Assembly (NCBI RefSeq): GCF_003965815.1
Contig: NZ_RXOE01000002.1
Coordinates: 496,001-560,000, forward strand
Direction of reading: 5' to 3'
DNA: 64,000 bases
Source: Variovorax gossypii
GTDB lineage: Bacteria > Pseudomonadota > Gammaproteobacteria > Burkholderiales > Burkholderiaceae_C
Within the stretch, counting starts at the first letter, position 1, and each line of letters begins with the position of its first letter. Positions 46,671-57,859 of the stretch are shown piece after piece. A program made the translations under genes and the position numbers. The notes below the pieces were generated by a model. That model had not been told where the DNA came from. It ran no database searches and was given only the letters and a program-made list of their open reading frames with translations.

Positions 46671-46690
46671 TTGTTGCAGGCGTGCAACGA
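46671..46690. promoter_or_regulatory. Imperfect palindrome TTGTTGC-N6-GCAACGA upstream of the porin
   Basis: This lies in the 281-bp region before the porin gene, together with a long G+C-rich leader that includes AAAGGAGG (about 46773) and the real ribosome-binding site TTGGAGAAA (about 46853). The half-sites match those of the operator-like palindrome at 45400-45416, with a wider spacer. The region between coq7 and the porin shows no gene. Confidence 0.4.
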
Positions 46691-46868
46691 AACGCGAGGG
46701 CCATCCAAGATTTCGGGCGATTTGTTTTGCCCTGCCGCAGCGGCTCTGGTGCAATAGCATCAACTTCCCAAAAGGAGGTTGGCCCGGGGTCCGGTGGGAG
46801 CACAAAAGTGCCAGTCACGGTGAGCCCTTCGCACCGGAGCCCTATGTTTAACCTTGGAGAAACTTGCA

Positions 46869-48131
46869 ATGAAAAAATCTCTAGTTGCTCTGGCTGCCCT
46901 GGCTGTTGCCGGTGTTGCCTCGGCTCAGTCGTCCGTCACGCTGTTTGGTGTGGTCGACGCGTCGATCAGCGGCTACTCGAACACCGCGCGCGACAACCGC
47001 GCGACCGTTTTCCCCAACGCTTTCGGCATCCCCGTCTACCTGAACCAAGGTTCGGTCAAGACCAGCCGTCGTGAACTGGCTAACTCGGCTTACAACTCCA
47101 GCCGTCTGGGCTTCCGTGGTACGGAAGACCTGGGTGGTGGCCTGGCAGCCAGCTTCTGGCTCGAAGCCCCGATCAAGAACGACGACGGCTCTGAAGGCGT
47201 TGCAACGTTCGCTCGTCGCTCGACCGTGAGCCTGTCGGGTGGTTTCGGTGAAATCCGTCTGGGCCGTGACTACACCCCGACGTTCTGGAACGACACCGTG
47301 TTCGACCCGTTCGGCACCAACGGCGTTGGTACCAACCTGATCTCGACGGCCAACGGCACGTTCGGCGCTTTCGGCACCCCCGCTACCAGCGTCGGTTCGA
47401 TCACCAACGTCGGTTCGAGCAACTACGTTCGCGCAAGCAACACGGTTGGCTACTTCCTGCCGCCGAACCTGGGCGGCTTCTATGGCCAAGTCCAGTACGG
47501 CTTTGCCGAGAAGACCAAGTACAGCTCGGGCATCTACACGCCTGACGTTGCTAACAGCCAGCGCCAAGGCCGTTACATCGGTGGCCGCTTCGGCTACGCA
47601 AACGGTCCTCTGGACGTTGCACTGGCTTACGGCAGCAGCACGGTTGGCGACAACTACTACGCTGGCACGACCACCAAGGTCAACACCCTGAACCTGGGCG
47701 CTTCGTATGACTTCGGTCCCGTGAAGCTGTTCGGTGAACTGTCGAAGGCCAAGAACAAGATCGACTACGAAGTGACCCCGCTGGCTGGCGGCCGTCCCGA
47801 CGTCGATCTGACCGGCTACCTGCTCGGCGTGACCGTGCCGGTCGGCGCTGGCCTGATCCGCGCTTCGTGGTCGCACGTCAAGTACGACTACAACCTGCCG
47901 TTCAACCCGTTCGCCGTGAACAACGCCGATCCGAAGGCTAACAAGATCGCTCTGGGCTACGTGCACAACCTGTCGAAGCGTACGGCTCTGTACGCAACGA
48001 TCGCTCGCGTCAGCAACAAGAACGGTGCTGGCCTGACCGTTGGTGGCCCGTCGTTCTACAACAACACCGCTGGCGCCTTCACCCCGAAGAGCTCCACCGG
48101 CTACGACTTCGGTATCCGTCACGCTTTCTAA
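46869..48131 (+). CDS. Outer-membrane porin, Omp32 type
   Basis: A 420-aa porin: Sec leader [19 protein letters not shown] cleaved before QSSVTLFG, a 16-strand barrel with [20 protein letters not shown], the L3-region [15 protein letters not shown] and the C-terminal GIRHAF with final F. It forms an outer-membrane pore, in relatives anion-selective. Codon use is biased (many GCT, GGT, CGT), pointing to high expression and unlike the GC-rich third positions of the neighbours. Strong ribosome-binding site TTGGAGAAA. A decayed paralogue lies at 43988. Confidence 0.95.
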   Translation: MKKSLVALAALAVAGVASAQSSVTLFGVVDASISGYSNTARDNRATVFPNAFGIPVYLNQGSVKTSRRELANSAYNSSRLGFRGTEDLGGGLAASFWLEAPIKNDDGSEGVATFARRSTVSLSGGFGEIRLGRDYTPTFWNDTVFDPFGTNGVGTNLISTANGTFGAFGTPATSVGSITNVGSSNYVRASNTVGYFLPPNLGGFYGQVQYGFAEKTKYSSGIYTPDVANSQRQGRYIGGRFGYANGPLDVALAYGSSTVGDNYYAGTTTKVNTLNLGASYDFGPVKLFGELSKAKNKIDYEVTPLAGGRPDVDLTGYLLGVTVPVGAGLIRASWSHVKYDYNLPFNPFAVNNADPKANKIALGYVHNLSKRTALYATIARVSNKNGAGLTVGGPSFYNNTAGAFTPKSSTGYDFGIRHAF

Positions 48132-48170
48132 TCTGACGCTGGCGCAAGCCAGCTTCTGATGAAAAGCTCG

Positions 48171-48204
48171 AAAGCCACTCGACGAAAGTCGAGTGGCTTT
48201 TTTT
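48171..48204 (+). terminator. Rho-independent terminator after porin
   Basis: A 13-bp stem AAAGCCACTCGAC/GTCGAGTGGCTTT (48171-48183, 48188-48200) with GAAA tetraloop and a run of seven T ending at 48204. Strong, and consistent with a highly expressed single-gene porin unit. Confidence 0.92.
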
Positions 48205-48315
48205 CGTCCTGCCCCGAGCCGTATCCCCCGGGAAAGCACGATGCGCACCCCCGGGGAACCACCGTGCGGGCACGCACCTTGCACTGCTAGCATGCCCGTT
48301 CACTTTGCTTGCTGA

Positions 48316-49296
48316 ATGATTGCCTTTGTACTGCGCCGCCTGATCCAGGCCGTGATCGTGATGATCGCGGTCGCGTTCATCGCCTTCCTCCTTTTCCAAT
48401 ACGTCGGCGATCCCGTCGTGTTCCTTCTTGGCCAGGATGCCAAGCCCGAGCAGATCCGCGAGCTGCGCGCCGCATTGGGGCTCGACCAACCCTTCTTCGT
48501 GCAGTTCTGGCACTTTCTCGTGAACGCGGCGCAGGGCGAGTTCGGCCTGAGCCTGCGACAGGGCGCGAAGGTGTCGCGACTGATCGGCGAGCGCTTCCCA
48601 GCCACGCTCGAGCTCGCGCTGGTTGCCGCAGTGCTGGCGCTCTTCATCGGCATCCCGATGGGCGTCTACACCGCGCTGCGCCGCGGCACCTTCATGAGCC
48701 AGGTGTTCATGACCGTGTCGCTGCTCGGCGTGTCGCTGCCGACCTTCCTGATCGGCATCCTGCTGATCCTCGTCTTCGCCGTCACGCTGGGCTGGTTCCC
48801 GAGCTTCGGCCGGGGCGACACGGTGAAGATCGGCTGGTGGACCAGCGGCCTCTTCAGCGCCGACGGCTGGCAGCACATCGTGCTGCCGGCGGTGACGCTG
48901 GCGATCTTCCAGCTCACGCTGATCATGCGGCTGGTGCGCGCTGAGATGCTCGAGGTGCTGCGCACCGACTACATCAAGTTCGCGCGCGCCCGCGGTCTCT
49001 CGAACCGTGCCATCCACTTCGGCCACGCGCTCAAGAACACGCTGGTACCCGTGATGACCATCACCGGCCTGCAGCTCGGCGGCCTGATTGCCTTCGCCAT
49101 CATCACCGAGTCGGTGTTCCAGTGGCCCGGCATGGGCCTGCTCTTCATCCAGGCCGTGACCTTCGCCGACATCCCGGTGATGGCCGCCTACCTCTGCCTC
49201 ATCGCCCTGATCTTCGTGGTGATCAACCTCGTGGTCGACCTGCTGTACTTCGTGGTCGATCCGCGCCTGCGCGTCGGCAAGGCGGGAGGGCACTGA
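48316..49296 (+). CDS. Peptide/nickel-type ABC transporter permease (DppB-like)
   Basis: A 326-aa inner-membrane permease with six helices, opening MIAFVLRRLIQAVIVM, and the EAA loop RTDYIKFARARGLSNRAIHFGHALKN. First gene of a six-gene operon for uptake of peptides or N-acyl amino acids. It is followed directly (1 bp) by an M20 amidohydrolase gene rather than its partner permease. Confidence 0.9.
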   Translation: MIAFVLRRLIQAVIVMIAVAFIAFLLFQYVGDPVVFLLGQDAKPEQIRELRAALGLDQPFFVQFWHFLVNAAQGEFGLSLRQGAKVSRLIGERFPATLELALVAAVLALFIGIPMGVYTALRRGTFMSQVFMTVSLLGVSLPTFLIGILLILVFAVTLGWFPSFGRGDTVKIGWWTSGLFSADGWQHIVLPAVTLAIFQLTLIMRLVRAEMLEVLRTDYIKFARARGLSNRAIHFGHALKNTLVPVMTITGLQLGGLIAFAIITESVFQWPGMGLLFIQAVTFADIPVMAAYLCLIALIFVVINLVVDLLYFVVDPRLRVGKAGGH

Positions 49297-49297
49297 C

Positions 49298-50569
49298 ATG
49301 GCGGCAGCCACGCCCATGGTCCCGCGCCTGAAGGCCTCCGGCCGCGCGTTCGCGCACATCGCGAACTTCTATCCCGAGATCACAGCCTTCCGCCGCGACC
49401 TGCACGCCCACCCCGAGCTCGGCTTCGAGGAGGTCTACACCTCCGGCCGCGTGCGCGAAGCGCTGCGTGCCTGCGGCGTGGACGAGATCCATGAAGGCAT
49501 CGGCAAGACCGGCGTGGTCGGCGTCATCCGCGGCCGTTCGACGGCCAGCGGCCGCATGATCGGCCTGCGCGCCGACATGGACGCGCTGCCCATGCGCGAG
49601 GACAACGACTTCGGCTGGCGCTCCGCCTGCGACGGCCTCATGCACGGCTGCGGCCACGACGGCCATACGGCGATGCTGGTCGGCGCCGCGCGCTACCTGG
49701 CCGAGACGCGCGATTTCGACGGCACGGCAGTGCTCATCTTCCAGCCCGGCGAGGAAGGCTTCGCCGGCGCGCGCGTGATGATCGAGGACGGCCTGTTCGA
49801 CCGCTTCCCGGTCGACGCCGTCTACGCGATGCACAACTGGCCCGCCATGCCGGCCGGCACCGTCGGCATCAACCGCGGCGCGATGATGGCCGCGGCCGAC
49901 CGCATCACCATCGAGATCAAGGGCAAGGGCGGCCACGGCGCGCATGCCTACCAGACCGTCGACCCGGTGATCGTCGCGGCGCACATCATCACCGCGGCCC
50001 AGACCATCGTCTCGCGCAACGTGCGCCCGATCGACGCGGCCGTCATCAGCATCTGCGCGATGCAGGCGGGCGACCTCGGCGCGATGAGCGTGGTGCCCGG
50101 AGAGGCAACACTGGTCGGCACCGTGCGCACCTTCAGCTCGCGCGTGCAGGCGCAGGTCGAGCAGCGGCTCAACGAGCTGTGCACCGCCATAGCCTCGGGC
50201 TTTGGCGCCACGGCCAGCATCAAGTACGAACGCATCTATCCGGCCACCATCAACACCGCGCCCGAGGCCATGTTCGCGGCCGACGTGGCCGAGTCGCTGG
50301 TCGGTGCGCGCAACGTCGAGCGCAGCATGGAGCCCAGCATGGGCGCCGAAGACTTCTCTTTCATGCTGCAGAAGAAGGCCGGCGCCTACCTGCGCATCGG
50401 CCAGGACGTGCGCGAGGGCGCGTACCTGCACAACAGCCGCTACGACTTCAATGACGAGATCCTGCCGCTGGGCGCCGCGCTGCACGCCGGCCTGATCGAG
50501 CAGGGCATGCCGCTTGCCGCTACCCGCGGTGCGCAGCCAGGGAAAGCCGCCGCCACCGCGGTGACGTGA
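49298..50569 (+). CDS. M20 family amidohydrolase (hippurate hydrolase-like)
   Basis: A 423-aa zinc-dependent amidohydrolase. Motifs: RRDLHAHPELGFEE, GLRADMDALPM, HGCGHDGHTAML (metal ligands), QPGEEGFAGA (general base E) and a final SMGAEDFSFML. These mark the N-acyl-amino-acid or hippurate hydrolase subfamily rather than a dipeptidase. No signal peptide, so it acts in the cytoplasm on the compound imported by the surrounding transporter (inference). GGGAGGG upstream is a good ribosome-binding site. Confidence 0.9.
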   Translation: MAAATPMVPRLKASGRAFAHIANFYPEITAFRRDLHAHPELGFEEVYTSGRVREALRACGVDEIHEGIGKTGVVGVIRGRSTASGRMIGLRADMDALPMREDNDFGWRSACDGLMHGCGHDGHTAMLVGAARYLAETRDFDGTAVLIFQPGEEGFAGARVMIEDGLFDRFPVDAVYAMHNWPAMPAGTVGINRGAMMAAADRITIEIKGKGGHGAHAYQTVDPVIVAAHIITAAQTIVSRNVRPIDAAVISICAMQAGDLGAMSVVPGEATLVGTVRTFSSRVQAQVEQRLNELCTAIASGFGATASIKYERIYPATINTAPEAMFAADVAESLVGARNVERSMEPSMGAEDFSFMLQKKAGAYLRIGQDVREGAYLHNSRYDFNDEILPLGAALHAGLIEQGMPLAATRGAQPGKAAATAVT

Positions 50570-50600
50570 TTTGTTTGATTCCAACCCGAGGAGTGTTCCC

Positions 50601-52184
50601 ATGAGTTTCAAGAAGAATGTGGCCGCGGCCGCCGTTTTGTGCGCCTTGAGCGCCGTCAGCATGGTCGCCGGCGCGCAGACCATCCGCATCGCGAACCAGG
50701 GGGACGCGCTATCGCTGGACCCGCACTCGCTCAACGAGTCGCTGCAGCTGAGCGTCACGGCCAACGTCTATGAAACCCTCGTGGGACGCAACAAGGACCT
50801 GAGCCTTGCCCCCCTGCTGGCCACCAGCTGGAAGCAGACCTCGCCGAACGTCTGGCGCTTCGAACTGCGCAAGGGCGTGGTCTTCCACGACGGCACGCCG
50901 TTCACCGCCGACGACGTGGTGTTCAGCTTCGCCCGCGCCCAGGGCGACGGCTCCGACTTGCGCGCCACGCTCAGCGACATCAAGGCCGTGCGCAAGGTCG
51001 GCGATCTCGCCGTCGAGATCGAGACCAACGGTCCGTTCCCCATCCTGCCCGACGTGATCTCGCTCACCATGATCATGAGCAAGAAGTGGTGCGAGGAGAA
51101 CCAGGCCACCAAGCCCGTCGACCGCCGCAAGGGCATCGAGAACACGGCCTCGTTCAAGGCCAACGGCACCGGTCCGTTCCGCGTGCGCGAGCGCCAGCCG
51201 AACGTGCGCACCGTGTTCACGCGCAACGGCACCTACTGGGGCAAGATCGAAGGCAACGCGCAGGAGATCGTCTTCACGCCCATCGCCAACCCCGCCACCC
51301 GCGTGGCCGCGCTGGTCTCCGGCGAAGTCGACGTGATGGAACCGGTGCCGGTGCAGGACATCGCCCGCATCAACGCCGCGCCCAACGCCCGCGTCATCAC
51401 CGGCCCCGAGTTGCGCACCATCTTCCTGGGCATGGACCAGAAGCGCGACGAGCTGCAGTACTCGAACATCAAGGGCAAGAACCCGTTCAAGGACAAGCGT
51501 GTTCGCCAGGCCTTCTATCAGGCCATCGACATCGCCGGCATCCAGCGCACCGTGATGCGTGGCGCCTCGCGTCCCACCGGCCTGCTGGTCGGCCCCGGCA
51601 TCAACGGCTGGAGCGCCGAGCAGGACAAGCGCCTGCCCTTCGACGTCGATGCCGCCAAGAAGCTGCTGACCGAAGCCGGCTACCCCAACGGCTTCGAGGT
51701 GTCGCTCAACTGCCCGAACGACCGCTACGTGAACGACGGCCAGATCTGCCAGAGCGTGGCCTCCAACCTCGCGAAGATCGGCGTGAAGATCAACCTCGTG
51801 GCCGAGACCAAGGGCACCTACTTCCCGAAGGTGCTGCGCCGCGACACCAGCTTCTACATGCTGGGCTGGACCCCGACCACCTACGACGCGCACAACGCGC
51901 TGAGCTCGCTCACTTCCTGCCCCGACGACAAGGGCACCGGCCAGTTCAACCTGGGCGCCTACTGCAACCCCAAGCTCGACGAGCTGACCAAGAAGATCCA
52001 GTCGGAAACCGACAAGACCAAGCGCAACGAGATGATCAAGGAGGCTTTCAAGCTCCACTCCGACGACATCGGCCACCTGCCGCTGCACCAGCAGTCGCTG
52101 GCCTGGGGCGTGAGCAAGAAGGTCGAGCTGGTGCAACTGGCCGACAACTTCATGTACTTCAAGTGGATGAGCATCAAGCCCTGA
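50601..52184 (+). CDS. Peptide-type ABC transporter substrate-binding protein
   Basis: A 527-aa SBP_bac_5 protein: leader MSFKKNVAAAAVLCAL, cleavage near AGAQ, and the family blocks LDPHSLNES, FHDGTPFTADDVVFSF, GTGPFRV and VRQAFYQAIDI. Periplasmic receptor for the operon. The ATG at 50601 has GAGGAG upstream; the earlier frame start at 50571 would only lengthen the leader. A terminator follows the gene inside the operon. Confidence 0.92.
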   Translation: MSFKKNVAAAAVLCALSAVSMVAGAQTIRIANQGDALSLDPHSLNESLQLSVTANVYETLVGRNKDLSLAPLLATSWKQTSPNVWRFELRKGVVFHDGTPFTADDVVFSFARAQGDGSDLRATLSDIKAVRKVGDLAVEIETNGPFPILPDVISLTMIMSKKWCEENQATKPVDRRKGIENTASFKANGTGPFRVRERQPNVRTVFTRNGTYWGKIEGNAQEIVFTPIANPATRVAALVSGEVDVMEPVPVQDIARINAAPNARVITGPELRTIFLGMDQKRDELQYSNIKGKNPFKDKRVRQAFYQAIDIAGIQRTVMRGASRPTGLLVGPGINGWSAEQDKRLPFDVDAAKKLLTEAGYPNGFEVSLNCPNDRYVNDGQICQSVASNLAKIGVKINLVAETKGTYFPKVLRRDTSFYMLGWTPTTYDAHNALSSLTSCPDDKGTGQFNLGAYCNPKLDELTKKIQSETDKTKRNEMIKEAFKLHSDDIGHLPLHQQSLAWGVSKKVELVQLADNFMYFKWMSIKP

Positions 52185-52224
52185 TGCCGCCGGCCGCTTG
52201 CTGGTTGAACAGGGCGGCCTGATC

Positions 52225-52257
52225 ATGGGCCCGCTTCTTGCGGGCCCATTCCTTTTT
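52225..52257 (+). terminator. Intra-operon terminator/attenuator
   Basis: A perfect 10-bp stem ATGGGCCCGC/GCGGGCCCAT (52225-52234, 52240-52249) with 5-nt loop and five T (52253-52257) lies between the binding-protein gene and the second permease gene. Partial read-through would give more binding protein than membrane components, a common device in ABC operons. Confidence 0.88.
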
Positions 52258-52262
52258 GCCTC

Positions 52263-53177
52263 ATGATGAAAAAAACACTCGCCCGCTGGCTCGACAGCGA
52301 TGTCGGCTACAGCTTTCGCACATCGCCCGTGGCCATGGTCGCGGCGGTGATCGCGCTGGTCTGCGTGTTCTGCGCGGTGTTCGCAGGATGGGTCTCTCCG
52401 CACAACCCCTTCGACCTCGCCACCCTCGAACTCGGCGACGCGCGGCTACCGCCCGCATGGAGCGCCGAAGGCTCCTCCAAGTACCTGCTCGGCACGGACG
52501 ACCAGGGCCGCGACATCCTCTCTGCCGTCATCTACGGCGCGCGCATTTCGCTGATCGTCGGCCTGGTGTCGGTGGTCTTGTCGGTGGTGGTCGGCGTGGT
52601 GCTGGGGCTGCTGGCCGGCTTCTTCGGCGGCTGGCTCGATTCCTTCCTCATGCGCGTGTGCGACGTGATGCTGTCGTTCCCGCCCATCCTGGTGGCGCTG
52701 CTCATCGCTGGCGTCGGCCGAGCGCTCTTTCCCGGCGCGCACGAATCGCTGGCCTTCGGCGTGCTGATCATCTCCATCTCGCTGACCGGCTGGGTGCAGT
52801 ACGCGCGCACGGTGCGCGGCTCCACGCTGGTGGAGCGCAACAAGGAATACGTGCAGGCTGCGCGCGTCACCGGCGTGGCGCCGCTGCGCATCATGCTGCG
52901 CCACGTGCTGCCCAACGTGCTGGGGCCGGTGACCGTGCTCGCCACGATCCAGGTGGCCACGGCCATCATCACCGAGGCCACGCTGTCCTTCCTCGGCGTC
53001 GGCGTGCCGCCCACTTCGCCTTCGCTGGGCACGCTCATCAGCATCGGCAACCAGTACCTGTTCTCGGGCGAATGGTGGATCACGGTGTTCCCGGGCCTGA
53101 TGCTGGTGCTCATCGCGCTCAGCGTGAACCTGCTCGGCGACTGGCTGCGCGACGCGCTCAACCCGCGCCTGCGCTGA
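52263..53177 (+). CDS. Peptide/nickel-type ABC transporter permease (DppC-like)
   Basis: A 304-aa permease with six helices, N-terminal OppC-N segment (SPVAMVAAVIALVC), the GTDDQGRD motif of DppC/OppC proteins and the EAA loop VQAARVTGVAPLRIMLRHVLP. Partner of the DppB-like permease at 48316. It starts 6 bp after the attenuator's T-run. Confidence 0.92.
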   Translation: MMKKTLARWLDSDVGYSFRTSPVAMVAAVIALVCVFCAVFAGWVSPHNPFDLATLELGDARLPPAWSAEGSSKYLLGTDDQGRDILSAVIYGARISLIVGLVSVVLSVVVGVVLGLLAGFFGGWLDSFLMRVCDVMLSFPPILVALLIAGVGRALFPGAHESLAFGVLIISISLTGWVQYARTVRGSTLVERNKEYVQAARVTGVAPLRIMLRHVLPNVLGPVTVLATIQVATAIITEATLSFLGVGVPPTSPSLGTLISIGNQYLFSGEWWITVFPGLMLVLIALSVNLLGDWLRDALNPRLR

Positions 53178-53209
53178 AGAGACAGAAGAAAGATAAGGAG
53201 AACGCCACC

Positions 53210-54276
<1,067 letters not shown>

Positions 54277-54280
<4 letters not shown>

Positions 54281-55284
54281 ACGCCGTGGCAAGCGAACCG
54301 CTCGTCGTCGCTCAGGACCTCGCGCGCACCTTCGACGTTTCCCCGCCCTGGCTCAACCGCGTGCTCGAGCGCAAGCCGCGCGTGCTGCTGCACGCGGTGG
54401 ACGGCGTGAGCTTCTCAATCGAGCGCGGCAAGACGCTGGCGCTGGTGGGCGAATCGGGCTGCGGCAAGAGCACGGTGGCGCGGCTGCTGGTGGGCCTGTA
54501 TGCGCCCACGCGCGGCGGCCTGACCTTCGACGGGCAGGACGCGCACGCTGCGTTCAAGACCCCCGAGGGCCGCAAGCTGCGCCGCCGCATCCAGATGATC
54601 TTCCAGGACCCCTACGCGAGCCTCAACCCGCGCTGGATCGTCGAAGACATCATCGGCGAGCCGCTGCGCGAGCACGACATCCTGAGCGACAAGGCCGCGC
54701 TGCGCGAGCGCGTGGGCGAGCTGCTCAAGTCGGTGGGTCTCTCGCCGCTGGACATGAGCAAGTACCCGCACCAGTTCTCGGGCGGCCAGCGCCAGCGCAT
54801 CTCCATCGCGCGCGCGCTCGCCACGCAGCCCGAGTTCCTGGTGTGCGACGAGCCCACCTCGGCGCTCGACGTGAGCGTGCAGGCGCAGGTGCTCAACATC
54901 ATGAAGGACCTGCAGCGCGAGCGGGGCCTGACCTACCTTTTCATCTCGCACAACCTCGCGGTGGTGCGCCACGTGGCCGACCAGGTCGGCGTGATGTACC
55001 TGGGCCGGCTGGTCGAGGTGGCCGACAAGCAGAAGCTGTTCGCGGAACCGCAGCATCCGTACACCCGCATGCTGCTCGACGCCATTCCGCAGATGAAGCA
55101 CACGGGCCGTTCGCGCACGCCCGTGCAGGGCGAGGTGCCCAATCCGCTGAATCCGCCCACGGGCTGCGCCTTTCACCCGCGCTGCCCGCACGCGAATGCG
55201 CGCTGCTCTTCCGAGCGGCCGAAGCTGCTGAGCCTCAAGGGCGTGCAGGTGGCCTGCCACGCGGTCGAGGAGGGGCGCATCTAG
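54277..55284 (+). CDS. Peptide ABC transporter ATPase (DppF-like)
   Basis: A 335-aa ATPase: Walker A GESGCGKST at 58-66, signature FSGGQRQRIS, Walker B FLVCDEPTSALD, H-loop ISHNLAV, and the C-terminal CAFHPRCPHANARC cluster. Heterodimer partner of the preceding ATPase and last gene of the peptide transport operon. Confidence 0.93.
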
Positions 55285-55372
55285 CGCGCGCTGATCCGAG
55301 CCGTTGCCCGATCTCCGGAAAAGTGTGCGTAAAGGCACTGCCTTGCGCCGGAGGCCGTTGCAGAGTCCCGCC

Positions 55373-56281
55373 ATGCCATTGACGACGACTCTCGCAACGA
55401 CCGAACTGGGCCGCCGCGGCTTCCTGATGGGAACAGCCGTGGGCGCGACCGCGGTGCTTGCCTCCCTGGCTTGCAGCGTGCAGGCCGCCGGTGCTGCCAC
55501 TCGCCGCATGCCGGTGATCTTCATCGGCCATGGCTCGCCGATGAACGCCATCACCGACAACGCCTTCACGCGCCGGCTGGCGGCATGGGGCAAGGAGCTG
55601 CCACGGCCGTCGGCGATCCTCAGCGTGTCGGCGCACTGGCTCAGCCGGGGCGCCACCGGCGTCGGCATCCAGGAGCGCCCGAAGACGATCCACGACTTCG
55701 GCGGCTTTCCTCAGGCGCTGTTCGACATCGAATACCCGGCGCCCGGCCACCCGACGCTGGCCCGCGAGACCGTCGGCGTGGTGAAGCAGGCGCCGGTGAT
55801 CGCCACCGATCAATGGGGCCTGGACCACGGAACGTGGACGGTGCTGAAGCACCTCTACCCCAAGGCCGACATCCCGGTGTTCCAGCTCAGCATCGACTAC
55901 GACAAGCCGGCCGCCTTCCACTATGCGGTGGGCCGGGACCTGGCCGCACTGCGCGACAGGGGCGTGCTGGTGATGGGCAGCGGCAACGTGGTGCACAACC
56001 TGCGCGCCACCGACCGTGGAACGCCGGACGGCCCGAGCGCCAGCCGGCCGTGGGCGCAATCCTTCGACGATGCCGTGAAGTCGGCTCTTGCGGGCCGCGA
56101 CGACCGCGCACTGGTCGACTACGCGAAGCTGGAAGGCGCGTCGATCGCGGTGGCGACGCCCGACCACTACTTCCCTTTCCTCTACGCCCTCGGCGCCGCC
56201 GGCAGCAGCGAGCGCGCGAAGACGGTCTACGAGGGATTCCAGTCGGGCACGCTCAGCATGCGTTGCCTGCAGTTCGGCTGA
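55373..56281 (+). CDS. DODA-type extradiol dioxygenase with Tat-like leader
   Basis: A 302-aa LigB/YgiD-family protein. The metal histidines appear in FIGHGSPMN, SVSAHWLSRG and GSGNVVHNLR, with LDHGTWTVLKHLYP typical of 4,5-DOPA dioxygenase-like enzymes. Unlike cytoplasmic YgiD it starts with a leader, GRRGFLMGTAVGATAVLASL, which fits a twin-arginine signal, so the folded metalloenzyme may act in the periplasm. The ring substrate is unknown. The ATG at 55373 is preferred; upstream residues are not conserved. Confidence 0.85.
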   Translation: MPLTTTLATTELGRRGFLMGTAVGATAVLASLACSVQAAGAATRRMPVIFIGHGSPMNAITDNAFTRRLAAWGKELPRPSAILSVSAHWLSRGATGVGIQERPKTIHDFGGFPQALFDIEYPAPGHPTLARETVGVVKQAPVIATDQWGLDHGTWTVLKHLYPKADIPVFQLSIDYDKPAAFHYAVGRDLAALRDRGVLVMGSGNVVHNLRATDRGTPDGPSASRPWAQSFDDAVKSALAGRDDRALVDYAKLEGASIAVATPDHYFPFLYALGAAGSSERAKTVYEGFQSGTLSMRCLQFG

Positions 56282-56308
56282 GCAGCGCGCCGAAGGCGGG
56301 AGCGGGCG

Positions 56309-57778
56309 TTACTGCTCCTCGCCCCAGGAGAAGCCGTCGCGCGCGATCATCGCGCTCGAGGCGCTCGGTCCCCAGGTGCCGGCCGCATAGGGGCGCGGGC
56401 CGCCGTCCGATTCCCAGTTGTCGATCAGCGGCTCGACCCAGCGCCATGCTTCTTCCTGCTCGTCGCTGCGCACGAACAGGTTGAGGCGGCCGTCGATCAC
56501 GTCGAGCAGCAGGCGCTCGTAGGCGCCCACGCGCTCGGAGCCGAAGCGCTTGTCGAAGTCGAGGTCGAGCTGAACCGGCGCCAGCTGCGCGGCCGAGCTC
56601 TGGTGGCCGTTGCGCTGGCGGTTGTCCTGGGCCTGCGCGAGCATGTGCAGCTCCAGTCCGTCCTTGGGCTGCAGGTTGATCACCAGCTTGTTGACGTTGC
56701 CGGCCGGCGCGCGGTAGATGGCGTGCGGCGTGGGGCGGAAGTTGACCTCGATGCGCGCGTCGCGCGAGGCCAGCCGCTTGCCGGTGCGGATGTAGAAGGG
56801 CACGCCGGCCCAGCGCCAGTTGGCGATCTCGGTGCGCAGCGCCACGAAGGTCTCGGTGCGGCTGTCGGGGTTCACGCCCGCCTCGTCGCGGTAGCCCGGC
56901 ACCCGTTCGCCGTAGGCCGTGCCGGCCGTGTACTGGCCGCGCACCGCGTGCAGGCCCAGGCTCTCCGGCGTCCAGGGCTTCAGCGCCCGCAGCACCTTGA
57001 GCTTCTCGTCGCGGATGGCGTCGGCGTGCGCGTTGATGGGCGGCTCCATGGCCACGGCGCACAGCAGCTGCAGCGCGTGGTTCTGCACCATGTCGCGCAG
57101 CGCGCCGGTCTGGTCGTAGAAGGCGCCGCGCTTTTCCACGCCCAGGTCTTCGGCGATGGTGATCTGGATGTTGGAGATGTGCTCGCGGCGCCAGATGGGC
57201 TCGAACAGCGCATTGCCGAAGCGCATGGCGAACAGGTTCTGCACCGAGGGCTTGCCGAGGTAGTGGTCGATGCGGAAGACCTGCTTCTCCTCGAGCACCT
57301 TGCCCACGGCGGAGTTGATGGCGCGGTTGGAGGCCAGGTCGTGGCCCAGCGGCTTCTCGAGCACGATGCGGGTGCGCGGGCCGTTGAGGCCGGCCGCGGC
57401 GATCTGCTCGACCACCTGGGTGAAGAGCGCGGGGGCGGTGGCCACGTACATCACGACCGTCTTGGCGTCGCGCTGGTTGAGCAGGCCGGCCAGGCGGGCG
57501 TAGTCGTCGGGCTTGGAGAGGTCCATGCGCAGGTAGTGCAGCATGGAGGCGAACTTCTTGAACTCCTCCGGCGAGGGGCGCTTGGCGCCTTCGACCGCGC
57601 TGAAGCGCGACTGGATCAGCTCCCGGTACTGGTCGTCCGACAGGTCGTCCCGCGCCACGCCGACGATGCGGCCGTCGGGGGGAAGGCTGCCGTGCCGGAA
57701 TGCCTGGAACAACGCGGGCATCAGCTTGCGCCACGCGAGATCGCCAGTACCGCCGAACAGAACGAGATCGAAGCTCAT
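56309..57778 (-). CDS. zwf: Glucose-6-phosphate dehydrogenase
   Basis: A 489-aa enzyme oxidising glucose-6-phosphate to 6-phosphogluconolactone with NAD(P). Coenzyme loop GGTGDLAWRKL at 9-19 and the catalytic RIDHYLGK motif are present, plus EKPLGHD. Entry point of the pentose phosphate and Entner-Doudoroff pathways. It is divergent from an AfuABC-like transporter across a 178-bp gap, and transaldolase lies 6 kb away. Confidence 0.96.
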   Translation of the reverse strand: MSFDLVLFGGTGDLAWRKLMPALFQAFRHGSLPPDGRIVGVARDDLSDDQYRELIQSRFSAVEGAKRPSPEEFKKFASMLHYLRMDLSKPDDYARLAGLLNQRDAKTVVMYVATAPALFTQVVEQIAAAGLNGPRTRIVLEKPLGHDLASNRAINSAVGKVLEEKQVFRIDHYLGKPSVQNLFAMRFGNALFEPIWRREHISNIQITIAEDLGVEKRGAFYDQTGALRDMVQNHALQLLCAVAMEPPINAHADAIRDEKLKVLRALKPWTPESLGLHAVRGQYTAGTAYGERVPGYRDEAGVNPDSRTETFVALRTEIANWRWAGVPFYIRTGKRLASRDARIEVNFRPTPHAIYRAPAGNVNKLVINLQPKDGLELHMLAQAQDNRQRNGHQSSAAQLAPVQLDLDFDKRFGSERVGAYERLLLDVIDGRLNLFVRSDEQEEAWRWVEPLIDNWESDGGPRPYAAGTWGPSASSAMIARDGFSWGEEQ

Positions 57779-57859
57779 GAGAAAACTTTCCTTCCTTGTC
57801 TGAATGCCGAGCCGGGCCGCCTTGGTCGCGGATGCGACATGCCCCAGGCACGATGGTAC

